A stretch of DNA of 64,000 bases from G963663495 sp963663495 (GCA_963663495.1 OY760427.1:124001-188000), one strand, 5' to 3'; shown: positions 35,412-45,265, numbered from the stretch's first letter. Notes: a model not told the origin generated them from the sequence alone. Numbers and translations: made by a program.

Positions 35412-37789
35412 TGTGGCGATTGGGCTCGCTATTGTTGCTGAGTCTGCTGTTGCCTCCTCAATTGTGTTCTGCGCAAGATGCTGACCCGGTTCTTGTAACC
35501 GAGGTGCTGTTTTCGGGTGACACGTTTTTTCGCGATACGGAGCTCCGCGGACGAGTCCGAACCGCACCTAACCGTCGGGTTCTGGGCATTCGCGGCTTTC
35601 ATTGGTGGCGTTGGATATATCAGTTGGGCGCCTCCGGTGCGCTCGGTACTCGCGTAGGGAATGCACTTAAGGCCAACGGGGAGCCACCGGCTTGGCTTGA
35701 CACGACCGTCCTGTCCACCGACGCCGAACAGTTGCGGCTATTCTACGCCAGCGAAGGATTTCGAGCGGCAATGGTCACTGCAGATGTCAATACAGCCCGC
35801 GGCCGCGCATCGGTAATGTTCAACATTAAACCCGGCCCGGCGTCTGTAATTCGCCATGTATCCTATACCGGCCTGGATGCACTGTCCGGCACGCAGGAGC
35901 AGGCAATTGCAGACGCATCGCTGATTGTACCCCCGGCACCTGATAATCGGGGCACGCCGGAAAGCCTGCGGTTCTCGGAGCCGCTACTGGTAAGCGAGCG
36001 GCGGCGACTGTTGGATTATCTTCGCAACAACGGGTTCGCTACTGTGACACGCGACTCAATACGCGCCGTGGTGTATCCGGCAGGAAAGGACTCCATGGAC
36101 ATTGTGCTGCGCGTCAATACAGGACTGCGCTATCGGTTTGGTGCAGTGCATTTTGATGTCAGCGGTCCTGAGACTGTCCAGCCCGCGCGTGTGGATTCCT
36201 CCACCACCCTCCAAACGGGCATCACATGGCAGATCGATGGCGATAGGGTGCTCAAACCATCGCTGTTATTGCGGTCGCTACGGGCTACTCCGGGAACTTG
36301 GTACAGCCAGGCTGCCCTCCTGGAGACAAAGCGCCGCCTGGAAGAATCTGGAGTGTTTGAGCTTACGAGCTTCGAGCCGCAGGTACCCGTAAACCAATTT
36401 CTTGCGCACCGTATTGTCGCCCGGAGTCGCCAGCGACACCGCTTTAGGATGGAAGCATTTGCATTGCAAAGCAGCGGAGTGCTGGGAGGTGTAGGTAGCG
36501 AACTAGGCGGTGGAATCGGGATCGCCTACGAAAACGGCAATCTTTGGGGTTCGGGCGAACTGTTCAGGGTTTCTATCACAAGCTCTGTTGCCGCGGATGC
36601 GGACTCAACGGTGTTTTCGTCGGCACAGGCGGAGCTGACAGGATCGCTGACGTTTCCCTACCTGCCCGTTGAACGCCTCGAACGAGCGCTGAACCTGCAC
36701 CAATCCCGTACGCGCCTTTCGTTCACCATGGCTACCGCCCGGCGCGAAGACCTGCGGCTCATAATCCGCGGCAAAGGAACTGCACGGATGCGCCTGGAAT
36801 TGCGTCACAACCGCACCATAACGTCGTACCTTGATGTGGCAGATATTAGCCTGAGCAGTCCGGATACACTGGGAGGCTTTCGGGAACGCTTTCTTGATCG
36901 CATCCTCGGGACAGATGGCGAGACCTTCGTCGCAGACCCTGTCCAGCAGGCCCGCGTGCTGGAAGACTACACCCAGCCGCAAATAAATAGTGCGGTGCGC
37001 TACACGTTTAGTGCAACCACGGTTAATCCGCTGCGACGATCACGCGGACACAGTTACGAAGCAGCGATAGAGATTGGAGGCAACCTGCCCCATATTCTGG
37101 ATCGTCATGTGTTCACGCCCGGAATTCTGGAGGGAAGCCTGCCGGCACTGCGGACCGGGTCGGCAGCGCGGCTTCTCTACCGTCAGTACCTGCGTCTGGT
37201 AGCAGATATCCGGCGTTATGAGTCCATCGGGCCGGCAACGGTACTGGCGTGGAAGGTCGTAGGCGGCTGGGCTCATCCTACAGGAAAGGCAAGAGTAATG
37301 CCGTTTGACCGCCGCTTCTACAGCGGCGGAGCATCCAGCGTCCGCGGGTGGCGCCTGCGCGGCCTCGGCCCCGGTGCGGCAACGTTCCTCAGTCCCGACG
37401 CCAGAACTAGCGATGGTGCAAATATTCTGGGCGGCGATATCAAAATGGAATTCAGCGTCGAATTAAGGCAGACTACCTTGCGCCATGTCCTAGCCGCCAG
37501 CTGGATCTTGGCTGCCTTTGCTGACGCAGGCAACGTGTGGTTTGGTCCGCGCAATCCGGGATTCACGGATTCCGGCACGGCAAGTCCCTCCGGTCGTTTT
37601 CACATGAGCGGTTTCTACCGGGAGCTCGGCGTTGGAACAGGCTTGGGCCTCCGAATAAATTGGGAATACCTGGTGGCAAGGATTGACTTTGCGGTACGAG
37701 CTCACGACCCCGCACTATCGGGCCAAGGGCTGTTTCCTGAAGGTGTGCGCAGGCCGACGGCCTACTTCAGGATTGGACATGCGTTCTAG
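35411..37789 (+). CDS. Omp85/BamA-TamA family outer-membrane protein
   Basis: A 792-residue protein starting at GTG 35411, with a signal peptide (WRLGSLLLLSLLLPPQLCSAQ). POTRA-like repeats cover about residues 25-350 (VLVTEVLFSGDTFFRDTELR and VIRHVSYTGLDALSG). The rest is a 16-strand-type barrel, including the lid-loop region GGASSVRGWRLRGLGPG and a C-terminal aromatic (RIGHAF). Omp85 proteins insert or translocate outer-membrane proteins. TamA/BamA-like is the best description; which paralogue it is cannot be said. Confidence 0.87.
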   Translation: MWRLGSLLLLSLLLPPQLCSAQDADPVLVTEVLFSGDTFFRDTELRGRVRTAPNRRVLGIRGFHWWRWIYQLGASGALGTRVGNALKANGEPPAWLDTTVLSTDAEQLRLFYASEGFRAAMVTADVNTARGRASVMFNIKPGPASVIRHVSYTGLDALSGTQEQAIADASLIVPPAPDNRGTPESLRFSEPLLVSERRRLLDYLRNNGFATVTRDSIRAVVYPAGKDSMDIVLRVNTGLRYRFGAVHFDVSGPETVQPARVDSSTTLQTGITWQIDGDRVLKPSLLLRSLRATPGTWYSQAALLETKRRLEESGVFELTSFEPQVPVNQFLAHRIVARSRQRHRFRMEAFALQSSGVLGGVGSELGGGIGIAYENGNLWGSGELFRVSITSSVAADADSTVFSSAQAELTGSLTFPYLPVERLERALNLHQSRTRLSFTMATARREDLRLIIRGKGTARMRLELRHNRTITSYLDVADISLSSPDTLGGFRERFLDRILGTDGETFVADPVQQARVLEDYTQPQINSAVRYTFSATTVNPLRRSRGHSYEAAIEIGGNLPHILDRHVFTPGILEGSLPALRTGSAARLLYRQYLRLVADIRRYESIGPATVLAWKVVGGWAHPTGKARVMPFDRRFYSGGASSVRGWRLRGLGPGAATFLSPDARTSDGANILGGDIKMEFSVELRQTTLRHVLAASWILAAFADAGNVWFGPRNPGFTDSGTASPSGRFHMSGFYRELGVGTGLGLRINWEYLVARIDFAVRAHDPALSGQGLFPEGVRRPTAYFRIGHAF

Positions 37790-37868
37790 GGCGATTAATG
37801 TTATCCGTAAGTACCTTTGAACCAACGACAGAACGTGCCACCGTATTTCTTGATCGTCCTCACGCACA

Positions 37869-37887
37869 CCTTGCCCGGCAGGCAAGG
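37869..37887. terminator. Candidate stem-loop downstream of the Omp85 gene
   Basis: CCTTGCC, a 5-nt loop, then GGCAAGG: a perfect 7-bp stem 80 bp after the Omp85 stop. There is no downstream T-run, so intrinsic termination is uncertain. Confidence 0.35.
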
Positions 37888-38037
37888 CCTTCCGGTGCAG
37901 CATAGCGCCATCGGGGCTTGCTCGTTACCGCTCGCACGCCTTCGCTGCCAAATGACAGTCCGACAAAGTTACGCCGACTGTCCCTCGACGAATGGCACTG
38001 CCGCGCATCTCAACGCCGTTTGCCAGCCGAGAGCTTC

Positions 38038-39033
38038 ATGAAGGCTTTTGTGACCGGAGGCACCGGGTTTATCGGCAGCCATCTGGTAGAGGCACTGTTA
38101 GCGACCGGCCAATGGGAAGTTCGCTGCCTTGTACGCTCTCGCCTCAAGTGGTTGGAGGGTCTGAACATCACGCCGATCCGCGGCACACTGTTTGATACGA
38201 ACCTGATCCGTGACGCGGTTCGCGATGTGGATACCGTCTTTCATCTCGGCGCGCTGACGCGCGCGCCGACGTGGGATGCCTTGTATCGCGAAAATGTTGA
38301 AGCCACGTTGAATCTCCTTGGAGTTCTGAAGGCGGTGAATCCGACTGTAAAGAAGATAGTGATTGCGAGCAGCCTGGCCGTGGTGGGGCGAGCCCAGGCA
38401 TCTAAAGCAGACGAAACTACGCCGCTCCACCCCATCACGTACTACGGTCGTAGCAAAGCAGCAATGGAAGGAGCGCTTGACAAAGAGAATGTTGACGGCA
38501 GAAGCCTGACGCAGGAACTGCCCGTGGTGATCATTCGGCCACCCAGCGTCTACGGACCACGAGAAAAAGATTTATTCACTTTCTTCAGGATAGTGAGCAA
38601 AGGACTGTGTCCGATCGTGCGCGGTATCGGAGCGCTGTCACTGGTTCATGTACATGACCTCGTCCATGGCATGCTGCTAGCCGCCGACAACGAGACTGCA
38701 GCCGGCAACACGTATTTTATAGGCAGTGACGAGGATGTGTCCTGGGATCAGTTGCACATGGCCGTTACCACGGTCCTTGATCGCACCGCACTCAAGCTGC
38801 CTATCCCAAAATGGGTCGTGCGGCCGGTCGGCTTCGTTTCCGAGCTTGCCGGACGTATCACTGGCACGTACCCACCCATGAATCGCGAGAAAGCTGCGGA
38901 AATTCGTTGGGCCGTCAAGGCATGCTCCTCCGAGAAAGCACACCGCGATCTGGGATATCGCCAGACCGTGTCGCTCATTGATGGAGTCCGTGACACGCTT
39001 TCCTGGTATCAGGAGCAGGGTACTATTCGTTAG
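38038..39033 (+). CDS. NAD-dependent epimerase/dehydratase (extended SDR)
   Basis: 331 residues from ATG 38038; the open frame continues upstream to 37918, but MKAFVTGGTGFIGSHLVEAL is the standard start. The nucleotide loop is GGTGFIGSHL, and the catalytic YxxxK is YYGRSK, with the preceding SSLAVVG serine. The middle (VIIRPPSVYGPREKDLFTFF) fits sugar-nucleotide or sterol-type epimerases. The substrate is unknown. It is followed 17 bp later by kgd on the same strand. Confidence 0.85.
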   Translation: MKAFVTGGTGFIGSHLVEALLATGQWEVRCLVRSRLKWLEGLNITPIRGTLFDTNLIRDAVRDVDTVFHLGALTRAPTWDALYRENVEATLNLLGVLKAVNPTVKKIVIASSLAVVGRAQASKADETTPLHPITYYGRSKAAMEGALDKENVDGRSLTQELPVVIIRPPSVYGPREKDLFTFFRIVSKGLCPIVRGIGALSLVHVHDLVHGMLLAADNETAAGNTYFIGSDEDVSWDQLHMAVTTVLDRTALKLPIPKWVVRPVGFVSELAGRITGTYPPMNREKAAEIRWAVKACSSEKAHRDLGYRQTVSLIDGVRDTLSWYQEQGTIR

Positions 39034-39050
39034 CCTACCATATTGCCATC

Positions 39051-42000
39051 ATGCTTGGATTCAACACCGGTTACGTCGAAGAGCTTTACAAACGGTTCCT
39101 GAAGGATCCTGCAAGCGTTAGCTCCAGCTGGCGGGACTTTTTTGCGGACTACGAGCCCAGTGCTTCCTTTACGGCGGTGGAAGAGGCGCGACCCGTCGTG
39201 GACGCTCCGACTGTGCAGGCAGCTGACGAGAAGCTTCCCGCGGGGGTTGATGTTCGGGATATACGGGGACCGGCGGCCAAGCTGGTTGACAACATGGAGG
39301 CAAGCCTGTCCATCCCGACGGCAACTTCGGTGCGTACAGTACCTGTAAAGCTTCTGACTGAAAACCGTGCAATCATCAACGAACATCAGCGCGCCGCGGG
39401 CGGGCTGAAGGTCTCGTTCACACATATCATCGCCTATGCTGTAGTAAATGCGCTGATGCAGTTTCCGGGCATGCGAGCGTCGTTCAGGCGTGCGGACAAC
39501 AAGCCGCAGCAGGTCCGCCCGGGTTCGGTCAACCTGGGGCTCGCCATGGACATTGAACGGCGCGGCCGGCGTAGCCTGATAGTGCCAACGATCCGGGATG
39601 CTGATCAGATGAATTTTGCACAGTTCCTAGGGATCTACAATGATCTCGTGCGGCGCGGCCTGAAAAACCGGCTGCAGCTATCTGATTTTGCCGATACCAC
39701 AGCCACGCTTACCAACCCGGGCATGATAGGGACGACCATGAGTGTGCCGCGGCTTATGCCACGCCAAGGGGTAATTATTGGTGTTGGGGCAATCAGCTAT
39801 CCACCCGAATACCAGGCATTGCCCCCGGAAGCGGTCAGCCGCAGCGGCCTGTCACAGGTCATGTCCGTTACATCAACCTACGACCACCGCATAATCCAGG
39901 GAGCGGAAAGCGGAGCCTTCTTGTCGTGGATCGCAGCATTGTTACTGGGTGACCATAGTTTCTACTCTGGCATCATAGCAGACCTGCAAGTACCGTATCC
40001 CCCCTTCGTGCGCAGCACGGACTCCACGCCGCTGATCGGACGCAGCCGCGATGGGGAAATGGATATGATACAGAAGCAGGCACAGGTGATGATAATGATT
40101 CGCGTCTTTCGCGTGCGCGGTCACTTGCAGGCCAATACCAACCCGCTCGGCTACGAATGGAAGTACCATCCGGAACTTGATCCTGCCAAGTATGGCCTTA
40201 CCGTGTGGGATCTCGACCGTCAATTTGTTACCGGAGGGCTGGGAGGCAAACATCAGCTTCCCCTCCGGGATATCCTGCGCATCCTACGTGCAACCTATAC
40301 CCGGCGCATAGGTGTCGCCTTTATGCATATTTCTGATCCGATGGAGAAGAAATGGCTGCAGGACCGGATCGAACCAACGGAGAACGCCGATACGATGTCA
40401 ACGGAGGGCACTAGGTACATACTCCAGAGGCTGAATGCGGCGGAGGCGTTTGAGCGATTCCTGCATACACGGTATATCGGTCAAAAACGCTTTTCGCTGG
40501 AAGGTGGTGAAAGCCTCATACCCATGGTAGACGCCATTGTGACAGATGCTGCCCAGCAGGAGGTCCATGAAATCGTCATTGGCATGGCTCATCGGGGGCG
40601 CTTGAATGTGTTGGCGAACATTCTGGGCAAGTCGTACGAGTCCATTTTTTCTGAATTCGAAGGCAACCTGGACCCGGACACGATTTATGGGTCCGGGGAT
40701 GTGAAATACCACCTGGGAGCATCCGGCACGTACACTTCCGTGGATGGCAACTCCATAGACTTGACCCTTGCCTCCAACCCCAGCCACCTTGAGTCGGTCA
40801 GTCCTGTCGTGCAGGGTATGGTACGCGCCAAACAAGATCAACTGCGAGCGTCCGAAGGTGTACATCTTCCTGGAGGGGATGTACACGACGCCGTTATCCC
40901 GCTCCTCATTCACGGTGACGCGGCCTTCGCCGGCCAAGGCGTGGTAGCGGAAACGTTTAACCTCAGCCAGCTGCAAGGCTATCACACCGGCGGCTCCATC
41001 CATATAGTAGTTAACAACCAGATCGGATTCACGACGGGTCCCACCGAGGCGCGAAGCTCCACCTATGCCACCGATGTCGCCCGCCTTGTTGAGGCACCCA
41101 TATTCCATGTCAACGGAGACGACCCCGAAGCCTGCGTGCGCGTGGCGCGCCTTGCTCTGGATTATCGGCAGGTCTTTAACAAGGATGTAGTGATTGATAT
41201 GCTGTGTTATCGCCAGCATGGGCACAACGAGGGAGATGAGCCGACCTACACCAATCCGCTCCTGTATGGTAGGATTGATAAGAAGCGTTCCCCGAGGAAG
41301 TTGTACACGGAAGCACTGCTGACACGGGGTGCCATGACGCTTGAGGAAGCGGAGCAGCAACTAGATAGCTTCCAGCGCCTGTTGCAGGAAGCGTTCGAAC
41401 GCACAACAGATCTGAAGACGAAAGATCCTTCACCGATCTTGGATCGCTACTTCGCATTGCCAACCCATGGAATCCCGGAGGCGGACACGCGTGCCAGTTC
41501 GGACGATATCACAGCTACGCTGGATGCTTTGGTGACCGTTCCCGAAGACTTCAAGATCCATCCCAAGCTACTAAGGCAAATGCAGCGCCGTGACCGCTCG
41601 GTCAGGCGGAAGCGACGCGTTGACTGGGCGCTGGCCGAAGCACTCGCCATCGGTACACTATTGCTTGAAGGGACACCCGTGCGCCTGAGCGGCCAAGACT
41701 CCCGGCGAGCCACCTTCAGTCAGCGCCATGCCGTGTGGTATGATCAGGGATCCGGGAACGAACATATCGTTCTCAACCACATCCGGCCATCGCAGACCAA
41801 GCTGGCAATATTCGATAGCCTACTGTCCGAATTCGCGGTGCTGGGATTTGAGTACGGCTACAGCGTCGCACATCCCGCGGGTCTCGTAATCTGGGAGGCG
41901 CAGTTCGGCGATTTTTCAAACGGAGCCCAGATCATCTTTGATCAATTCCTTTCCGCTGCCGAAGAAAAATGGTATCAGCGTAGCAGCTTGGTGGTACTTC

Positions 42001-42656
42001 TTCCCCATGGTTACGAAGGCCAGGGGCCGGAACATTCGTCAGCGCGCCTGGAACGCTTTCTGCAGTTGTGTGCGGAAGACAATATGATCGTGTGCAATTT
42101 CAGCGTACCCGCAAATTATTTTCATGCGCTGCGCCGGCAGGTACGGCTTGAACTGAAGAAGCCGCTCATCGTGATGACACCAAAAAGTCTGTTACGACAC
42201 GCAGCAGCAAATTCCGGTATTGACGAGTTGGCGCGCGGCACGTTCTTACCTGTCATCGGATCGCAAGCCGATCCCGACAAGGTGCAGCGCCTGGCCTTTT
42301 GTACCGGCAAGGTATACTACGACCTGGTGCAGGCACTAGACGCTGACCCCGAAATAAGAGAGTGCATTGCTGTCGTTCGCGTCGAGCAGCTGTACCCCTT
42401 TCCGGAAATGGAGATTCGTGCTCAGGTCGCGACGTACGCGAAAGCTAAAGATGTCTTCTGGGTCCAGGAGGAACCCGCAAACATGGGAGCTTGGAGCTAT
42501 ATCCGCCACCGCCTTGACTCCCTGCTGGACGAGCACATGGCTCACACCCACACGCAATACGCCGGGCGCGTATCCAGCGCGAGCCCGGCAACCGGTAGCG
42601 CTATGGTTCACGCCCTGGAGCAGACCCGCCTGGTAAACCAAGCGCTAACTCTGTGA
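39051..42656 (+). CDS. kgd: Multifunctional 2-oxoglutarate decarboxylase/dehydrogenase E1-E2 fusion
   Basis: A 1201-residue TCA-cycle enzyme. The N-terminus (GYVEELYKRFLKDPASVSSS) resembles the SucA start. Residues about 85-310 form an E2 acyltransferase core with the active-site-like STYDHRIIQGAES near 278. Residues about 330-1200 form the ThDP-dependent E1, with MAHRGRLNVLANIL, the ThDP motif starting GDAAFAGQG (about 622) and ending NNQIGFTT (about 654), and the C-terminal WVQEEPANMGAW. No lipoyl domain is present, as in actinobacterial Kgd. This fusion is also known in Rhodothermales-like bacteria. It converts 2-oxoglutarate to succinyl-CoA or succinic semialdehyde with partner E2/E3. Confidence 0.93.
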   Translation: MLGFNTGYVEELYKRFLKDPASVSSSWRDFFADYEPSASFTAVEEARPVVDAPTVQAADEKLPAGVDVRDIRGPAAKLVDNMEASLSIPTATSVRTVPVKLLTENRAIINEHQRAAGGLKVSFTHIIAYAVVNALMQFPGMRASFRRADNKPQQVRPGSVNLGLAMDIERRGRRSLIVPTIRDADQMNFAQFLGIYNDLVRRGLKNRLQLSDFADTTATLTNPGMIGTTMSVPRLMPRQGVIIGVGAISYPPEYQALPPEAVSRSGLSQVMSVTSTYDHRIIQGAESGAFLSWIAALLLGDHSFYSGIIADLQVPYPPFVRSTDSTPLIGRSRDGEMDMIQKQAQVMIMIRVFRVRGHLQANTNPLGYEWKYHPELDPAKYGLTVWDLDRQFVTGGLGGKHQLPLRDILRILRATYTRRIGVAFMHISDPMEKKWLQDRIEPTENADTMSTEGTRYILQRLNAAEAFERFLHTRYIGQKRFSLEGGESLIPMVDAIVTDAAQQEVHEIVIGMAHRGRLNVLANILGKSYESIFSEFEGNLDPDTIYGSGDVKYHLGASGTYTSVDGNSIDLTLASNPSHLESVSPVVQGMVRAKQDQLRASEGVHLPGGDVHDAVIPLLIHGDAAFAGQGVVAETFNLSQLQGYHTGGSIHIVVNNQIGFTTGPTEARSSTYATDVARLVEAPIFHVNGDDPEACVRVARLALDYRQVFNKDVVIDMLCYRQHGHNEGDEPTYTNPLLYGRIDKKRSPRKLYTEALLTRGAMTLEEAEQQLDSFQRLLQEAFERTTDLKTKDPSPILDRYFALPTHGIPEADTRASSDDITATLDALVTVPEDFKIHPKLLRQMQRRDRSVRRKRRVDWALAEALAIGTLLLEGTPVRLSGQDSRRATFSQRHAVWYDQGSGNEHIVLNHIRPSQTKLAIFDSLLSEFAVLGFEYGYSVAHPAGLVIWEAQFGDFSNGAQIIFDQFLSAAEEKWYQRSSLVVLLPHGYEGQGPEHSSARLERFLQLCAEDNMIVCNFSVPANYFHALRRQVRLELKKPLIVMTPKSLLRHAAANSGIDELARGTFLPVIGSQADPDKVQRLAFCTGKVYYDLVQALDADPEIRECIAVVRVEQLYPFPEMEIRAQVATYAKAKDVFWVQEEPANMGAWSYIRHRLDSLLDEHMAHTHTQYAGRVSSASPATGSAMVHALEQTRLVNQALTL

Positions 42657-42660
42657 CAAC

Positions 42661-42867
42661 CTAATATCTGCGGTTGTGCTTGCGTGCGTTTCGGAAAGCT
42701 TTCTCCTTAGCTATACGCCGCTCTTCCGAGGGTTTGGAGTATGCCATGTTCTGCCGGTAAAGGCGAAGGACGCGGCTGCGATTCACCGCTCGCTTGAAGC
42801 GTCGAAGTGCTCGATCAATGTTTTCCTTATCTCGAACCTTAACTCCGATCCCGATGTGCTGGGGCAA
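42661..42867 (-). CDS. rpsU: 30S ribosomal protein bS21
   Basis: About 68 residues, very basic, containing GVKVRDKENIDRALRRFKRA and ending in KAFRNARKHNRRY, the bS21 pattern. There is no ATG near the usual start; TTG 42867 gives MPQHIGIGVKV and a normal length, while the open frame reaches TTG 42912. It is convergent with kgd (4 bp between stops) and divergent from rdgB, whose start is 49 bp away. Confidence 0.88.
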   Translation of the reverse strand: MPQHIGIGVKVRDKENIDRALRRFKRAVNRSRVLRLYRQNMAYSKPSEERRIAKEKAFRNARKHNRRY

Positions 42868-42916
42868 GTGTCTGTGTGGTCTGTTGGGAATCCAAGGTAA
42901 CTGAAAATACAAGTGG

Positions 42917-43528
42917 ATGTTTCAGATGACGGCGGCGGATGAGTTTCAGCTCGTTCTAGCCACGAACAATGCGGGTAAGGTGGAAGAGATGCGTGTGTTG
43001 CTGTCCGCGCTGCCGGTGCGTGTACTTGCAGGCCCCGATATTTCGGGCGCTCCGGTGGTGGACGAGAACGGTGTCACGCTGGCGGATAATGCACTAAAGA
43101 AGGCGCGAGCATTTTTCGGTGCCACACGTCAGCCGTCCCTAGCCGATGACACCGGATTGATGGTGCGTGCGTTAGGTGGACTGCCCGGAGTCCACAGCGC
43201 GCGCTATGCCGGCCCGCAGAGCGATGACCGTGCCAACAGGGCACTGCTGTTGGATAGCTTACTGAGTGTTCAGGATCGGGCGGCGAGGTTTAGTACCGTA
43301 TTGGCATACGTTGACGCGCAGGAGCATCGCTTTTTCGAGGGGGTTTGCGATGGCGAGATCACGGTCGCTGAGCGTGGCAAATCCGGATTCGGTTACGACC
43401 AGATATTCCGCCCGGCCGGATCGGACAAGACGTTTGCCGAAATGAGCGCAACGGAGAAGAATCATCTCAGTCATCGGGGTAAGGCTCTGAGGGCGTTCCA
43501 GGCCTACCTGTCAACCCTCCTGCAATGA
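42917..43528 (+). CDS. rdgB: XTP/dITP pyrophosphatase (RdgB/HAM1)
   Basis: A 203-residue house-cleaning enzyme hydrolysing dITP/XTP. Motifs are LATNNAGKVEEM, SLADDTGLMVRALGG, GFGYDQIF and SHRGKALRAF. The stop TGA (43526-43528) lies within CAATGATA, the left target duplication of the 18.9-kb insertion. Joining this to the right copy at 62440 recreates an ATGA overlap with the dtd start, so rdgB and dtd were a coupled pair before the insertion. The coding sequence itself is intact. Confidence 0.95.
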   Translation: MFQMTAADEFQLVLATNNAGKVEEMRVLLSALPVRVLAGPDISGAPVVDENGVTLADNALKKARAFFGATRQPSLADDTGLMVRALGGLPGVHSARYAGPQSDDRANRALLLDSLLSVQDRAARFSTVLAYVDAQEHRFFEGVCDGEITVAERGKSGFGYDQIFRPAGSDKTFAEMSATEKNHLSHRGKALRAFQAYLSTLLQ

Positions 43529-43530
43529 TA
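43523..43530. repeat. Target duplication CAATGATA, left copy of the 18.9-kb insertion
   Basis: This exact 8-bp repeat is found again at 62440-62447. It directly precedes GGGAGTTATATAGCTGACTG at 43531. The left copy contains the rdgB stop; the right copy contains the dtd start. Confidence 0.9.
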
Positions 43531-43654
43531 GGGAGTTATATAGCTGACTGCCCGCGCGTTAAATTGTTGAAATAATTGCAGTTTGGTCGCGAATAGCGGG
43601 AACCGACTATACCGAAAATGGGTACCATCCCGTGATAGATTGATGACCCACTAA

Positions 43655-44611
43655 ATGCCTTCAAAGAAAAGAAACAACAGAAACACCAATGGCCCTGGAC
43701 GGGCTGATCGTGAAGGAGTGTCCTTGATCAAGCTAACCAAAATGTTTCCAGACGACCCATCAGCCGAAGCATGGTTCGCAATGAAGCGTTGGGGCGACAC
43801 TCCTGTTTGCCCGCACTGTGCGTCTAAGAACGTACAGTCTGGCGCCAGACATCCTAGCATGTCTTATCGTTGCCGTAGTTGCCGTAAACGATTCAGTGTC
43901 CGCATAGGGACAGTAATGCAGGACTCCAAACTGGGATACCAGGTATGGGCATTAGCCATTTACATCATGACTACCAGTATCAAGGGCGTATCCAGCATGA
44001 AGCTGCATCGTGACCTTGGCATAACCCAGACGACAGCGTGGCATCTGGCCCACCGTATTCGACAATCATGGAATGGAGAACATGCACTATTTGCCGGTCC
44101 GGTAGAGGTTGACGAAGCCTACTTCGGTGGCAAGGAAAAGAACAAGCACGCCAGCAAGAAGCTGAAAGCAGGCCGTGGGCCAGTAGGTAAGAAAGCCGTT
44201 GTAGGAGTCCGTGATCGTGTCACCAATAGCATTTCTGCCCAAGTAGTAGAAAACATAGACGGACAGACGCTCAATGCGTTTGTGGATACCCATGTCTCGG
44301 AAGACACCGAGGTCTATACGGATGGCACGTCAGCATACCGGGGCCGCAACAACCACGCCTACGTACGTCACTCTGTTGGCGAATACGTTCGTGAGCAGGT
44401 CCATACCAATGGCGTAGAGAGCTTCTGGTCTTTGCTGAAGCGTGGGTACTACGGAACGTACCACCACATGAGCAAGAAACACCTACAGCGGTACGTGAAC
44501 GCATTTGCAGGGCGACACAATGCACGCGACTTCGACACAGCGGAGCAAATGACAATAATTGCTCAAGGACTGGTCGGTAAACGGCTCATGTACAAATCCC
44601 TCATTTCATAG
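43655..44611 (+). CDS. IS1595-family transposase
   Basis: A 318-residue intact transposase. It has an N-terminal zinc ribbon (CPHC at about 50-53 and CRSC at about 73-76) and then a DDE-type ISXO2-like domain: first Asp in GPVEVDEAYFGG, second in VYTDGTSAY, third acidic/Asn position in HTNGVESFWSLLKRG. It should catalyse cut-and-paste transposition with 8-bp duplications. It is the only intact IS1595-type transposase in the window, and therefore the candidate trans-acting enzyme for the MITE and TnpB elements that share its terminal sequence. Confidence 0.93.
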   Translation: MPSKKRNNRNTNGPGRADREGVSLIKLTKMFPDDPSAEAWFAMKRWGDTPVCPHCASKNVQSGARHPSMSYRCRSCRKRFSVRIGTVMQDSKLGYQVWALAIYIMTTSIKGVSSMKLHRDLGITQTTAWHLAHRIRQSWNGEHALFAGPVEVDEAYFGGKEKNKHASKKLKAGRGPVGKKAVVGVRDRVTNSISAQVVENIDGQTLNAFVDTHVSEDTEVYTDGTSAYRGRNNHAYVRHSVGEYVREQVHTNGVESFWSLLKRGYYGTYHHMSKKHLQRYVNAFAGRHNARDFDTAEQMTIIAQGLVGKRLMYKSLIS

Positions 44612-44632
44612 CTAAACGTAAGCGGTAGCGTA

Positions 44633-44860
44633 TCAAGCCATCCGTACTCATGCGCACTCCGGGCATCGGCCGGCTACCACTACTTGCTCGTGGACGAAGA
44701 ACGGAGACTAACGGGCCGCGCAATACTGCGCCTGCAAGGCTTCCCCGACCGCTACGAGATTGACAGTCCGATAACGACCGTCAGACGGCTTACTGGCAAC
44801 GCCGTACCCATTCCGGTGGTCAGGGCCGTTATGCGCCAGCTTTTCCATGTCTGTGCTTGA
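44633..44860 (+). pseudogene. C5-cytosine DNA methyltransferase, C-terminal fragment
   Basis: About 75 codons ending in TGA at 44858-44860. The translation (ALRASAGYHYLLVDEERRLT, then GRAILRLQGFPDRYEI and VRRLTGNAVPIPVV) shows conserved motifs IX and X of m5C methyltransferases. The catalytic PCQ and ENV motifs are missing, so it is a remnant. It lies in the same frame as the transposase, after its stop. An ATG at 44849 inside its end opens a 41-codon frame with no recognised family, perhaps the start of a lost partner nuclease. Confidence 0.82.
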
Positions 44861-45100
44861 TGACCCGCGTCTCATGGGTTCGTCCGGTGCGCTTCGTGAC
44901 CCGTACCGGGGTCCGCCCAGTACTTCCGCATTGTCAAGAGCGTCCCGATATAAGCCAAGGAATCGGTCCTGAAGTTGATCGACTGTCGTGAAAACTGGAT
45001 CGCAATGTATGCAGCCTCCTACTCTAAGCAGATGTCCGCCATGAAATCATTTCGGTATTCTGCCCCAATGGATTAGTGCTACTCTATAGCCTATAACGCC

Positions 45101-45265
45101 ATGCGCATAAATAAATCCCCGAAGCCCGGTAACAAGATTCAGGAAACGAAACGCCCCGGCCGCCCCGTAACAAACGACATTCTCAATATCCAACAATCCA
45201 TCCCTACCATACCGGAAGAACTGGCGAAAGCCATCCTGTCCGCACCACCAAAGCACAAAAAGTAA
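45101..45265 (+). CDS. 54-residue passenger protein of the IS1595 element
   Basis: The frame from ATG 45101 encodes a small basic protein (MRINKSPKPGNKIQETKRPG, then IPTIPEELAKAILSAPPKHKK) that I cannot assign. Its stop lies 39 bp from the element end. Support comes from the MITE copies at 4633-4683 and near 61021 (reverse strand), which preserve its last 16 codons in frame (EKLAKAILSAPPKHKK), differing by few bases. This shows the sequence is part of the element rather than chance. The 149-codon frame on the opposite strand (45047-45496) is a chimera of methylase and IS DNA and is not real. Confidence 0.55.
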   Translation: MRINKSPKPGNKIQETKRPGRPVTNDILNIQQSIPTIPEELAKAILSAPPKHKK

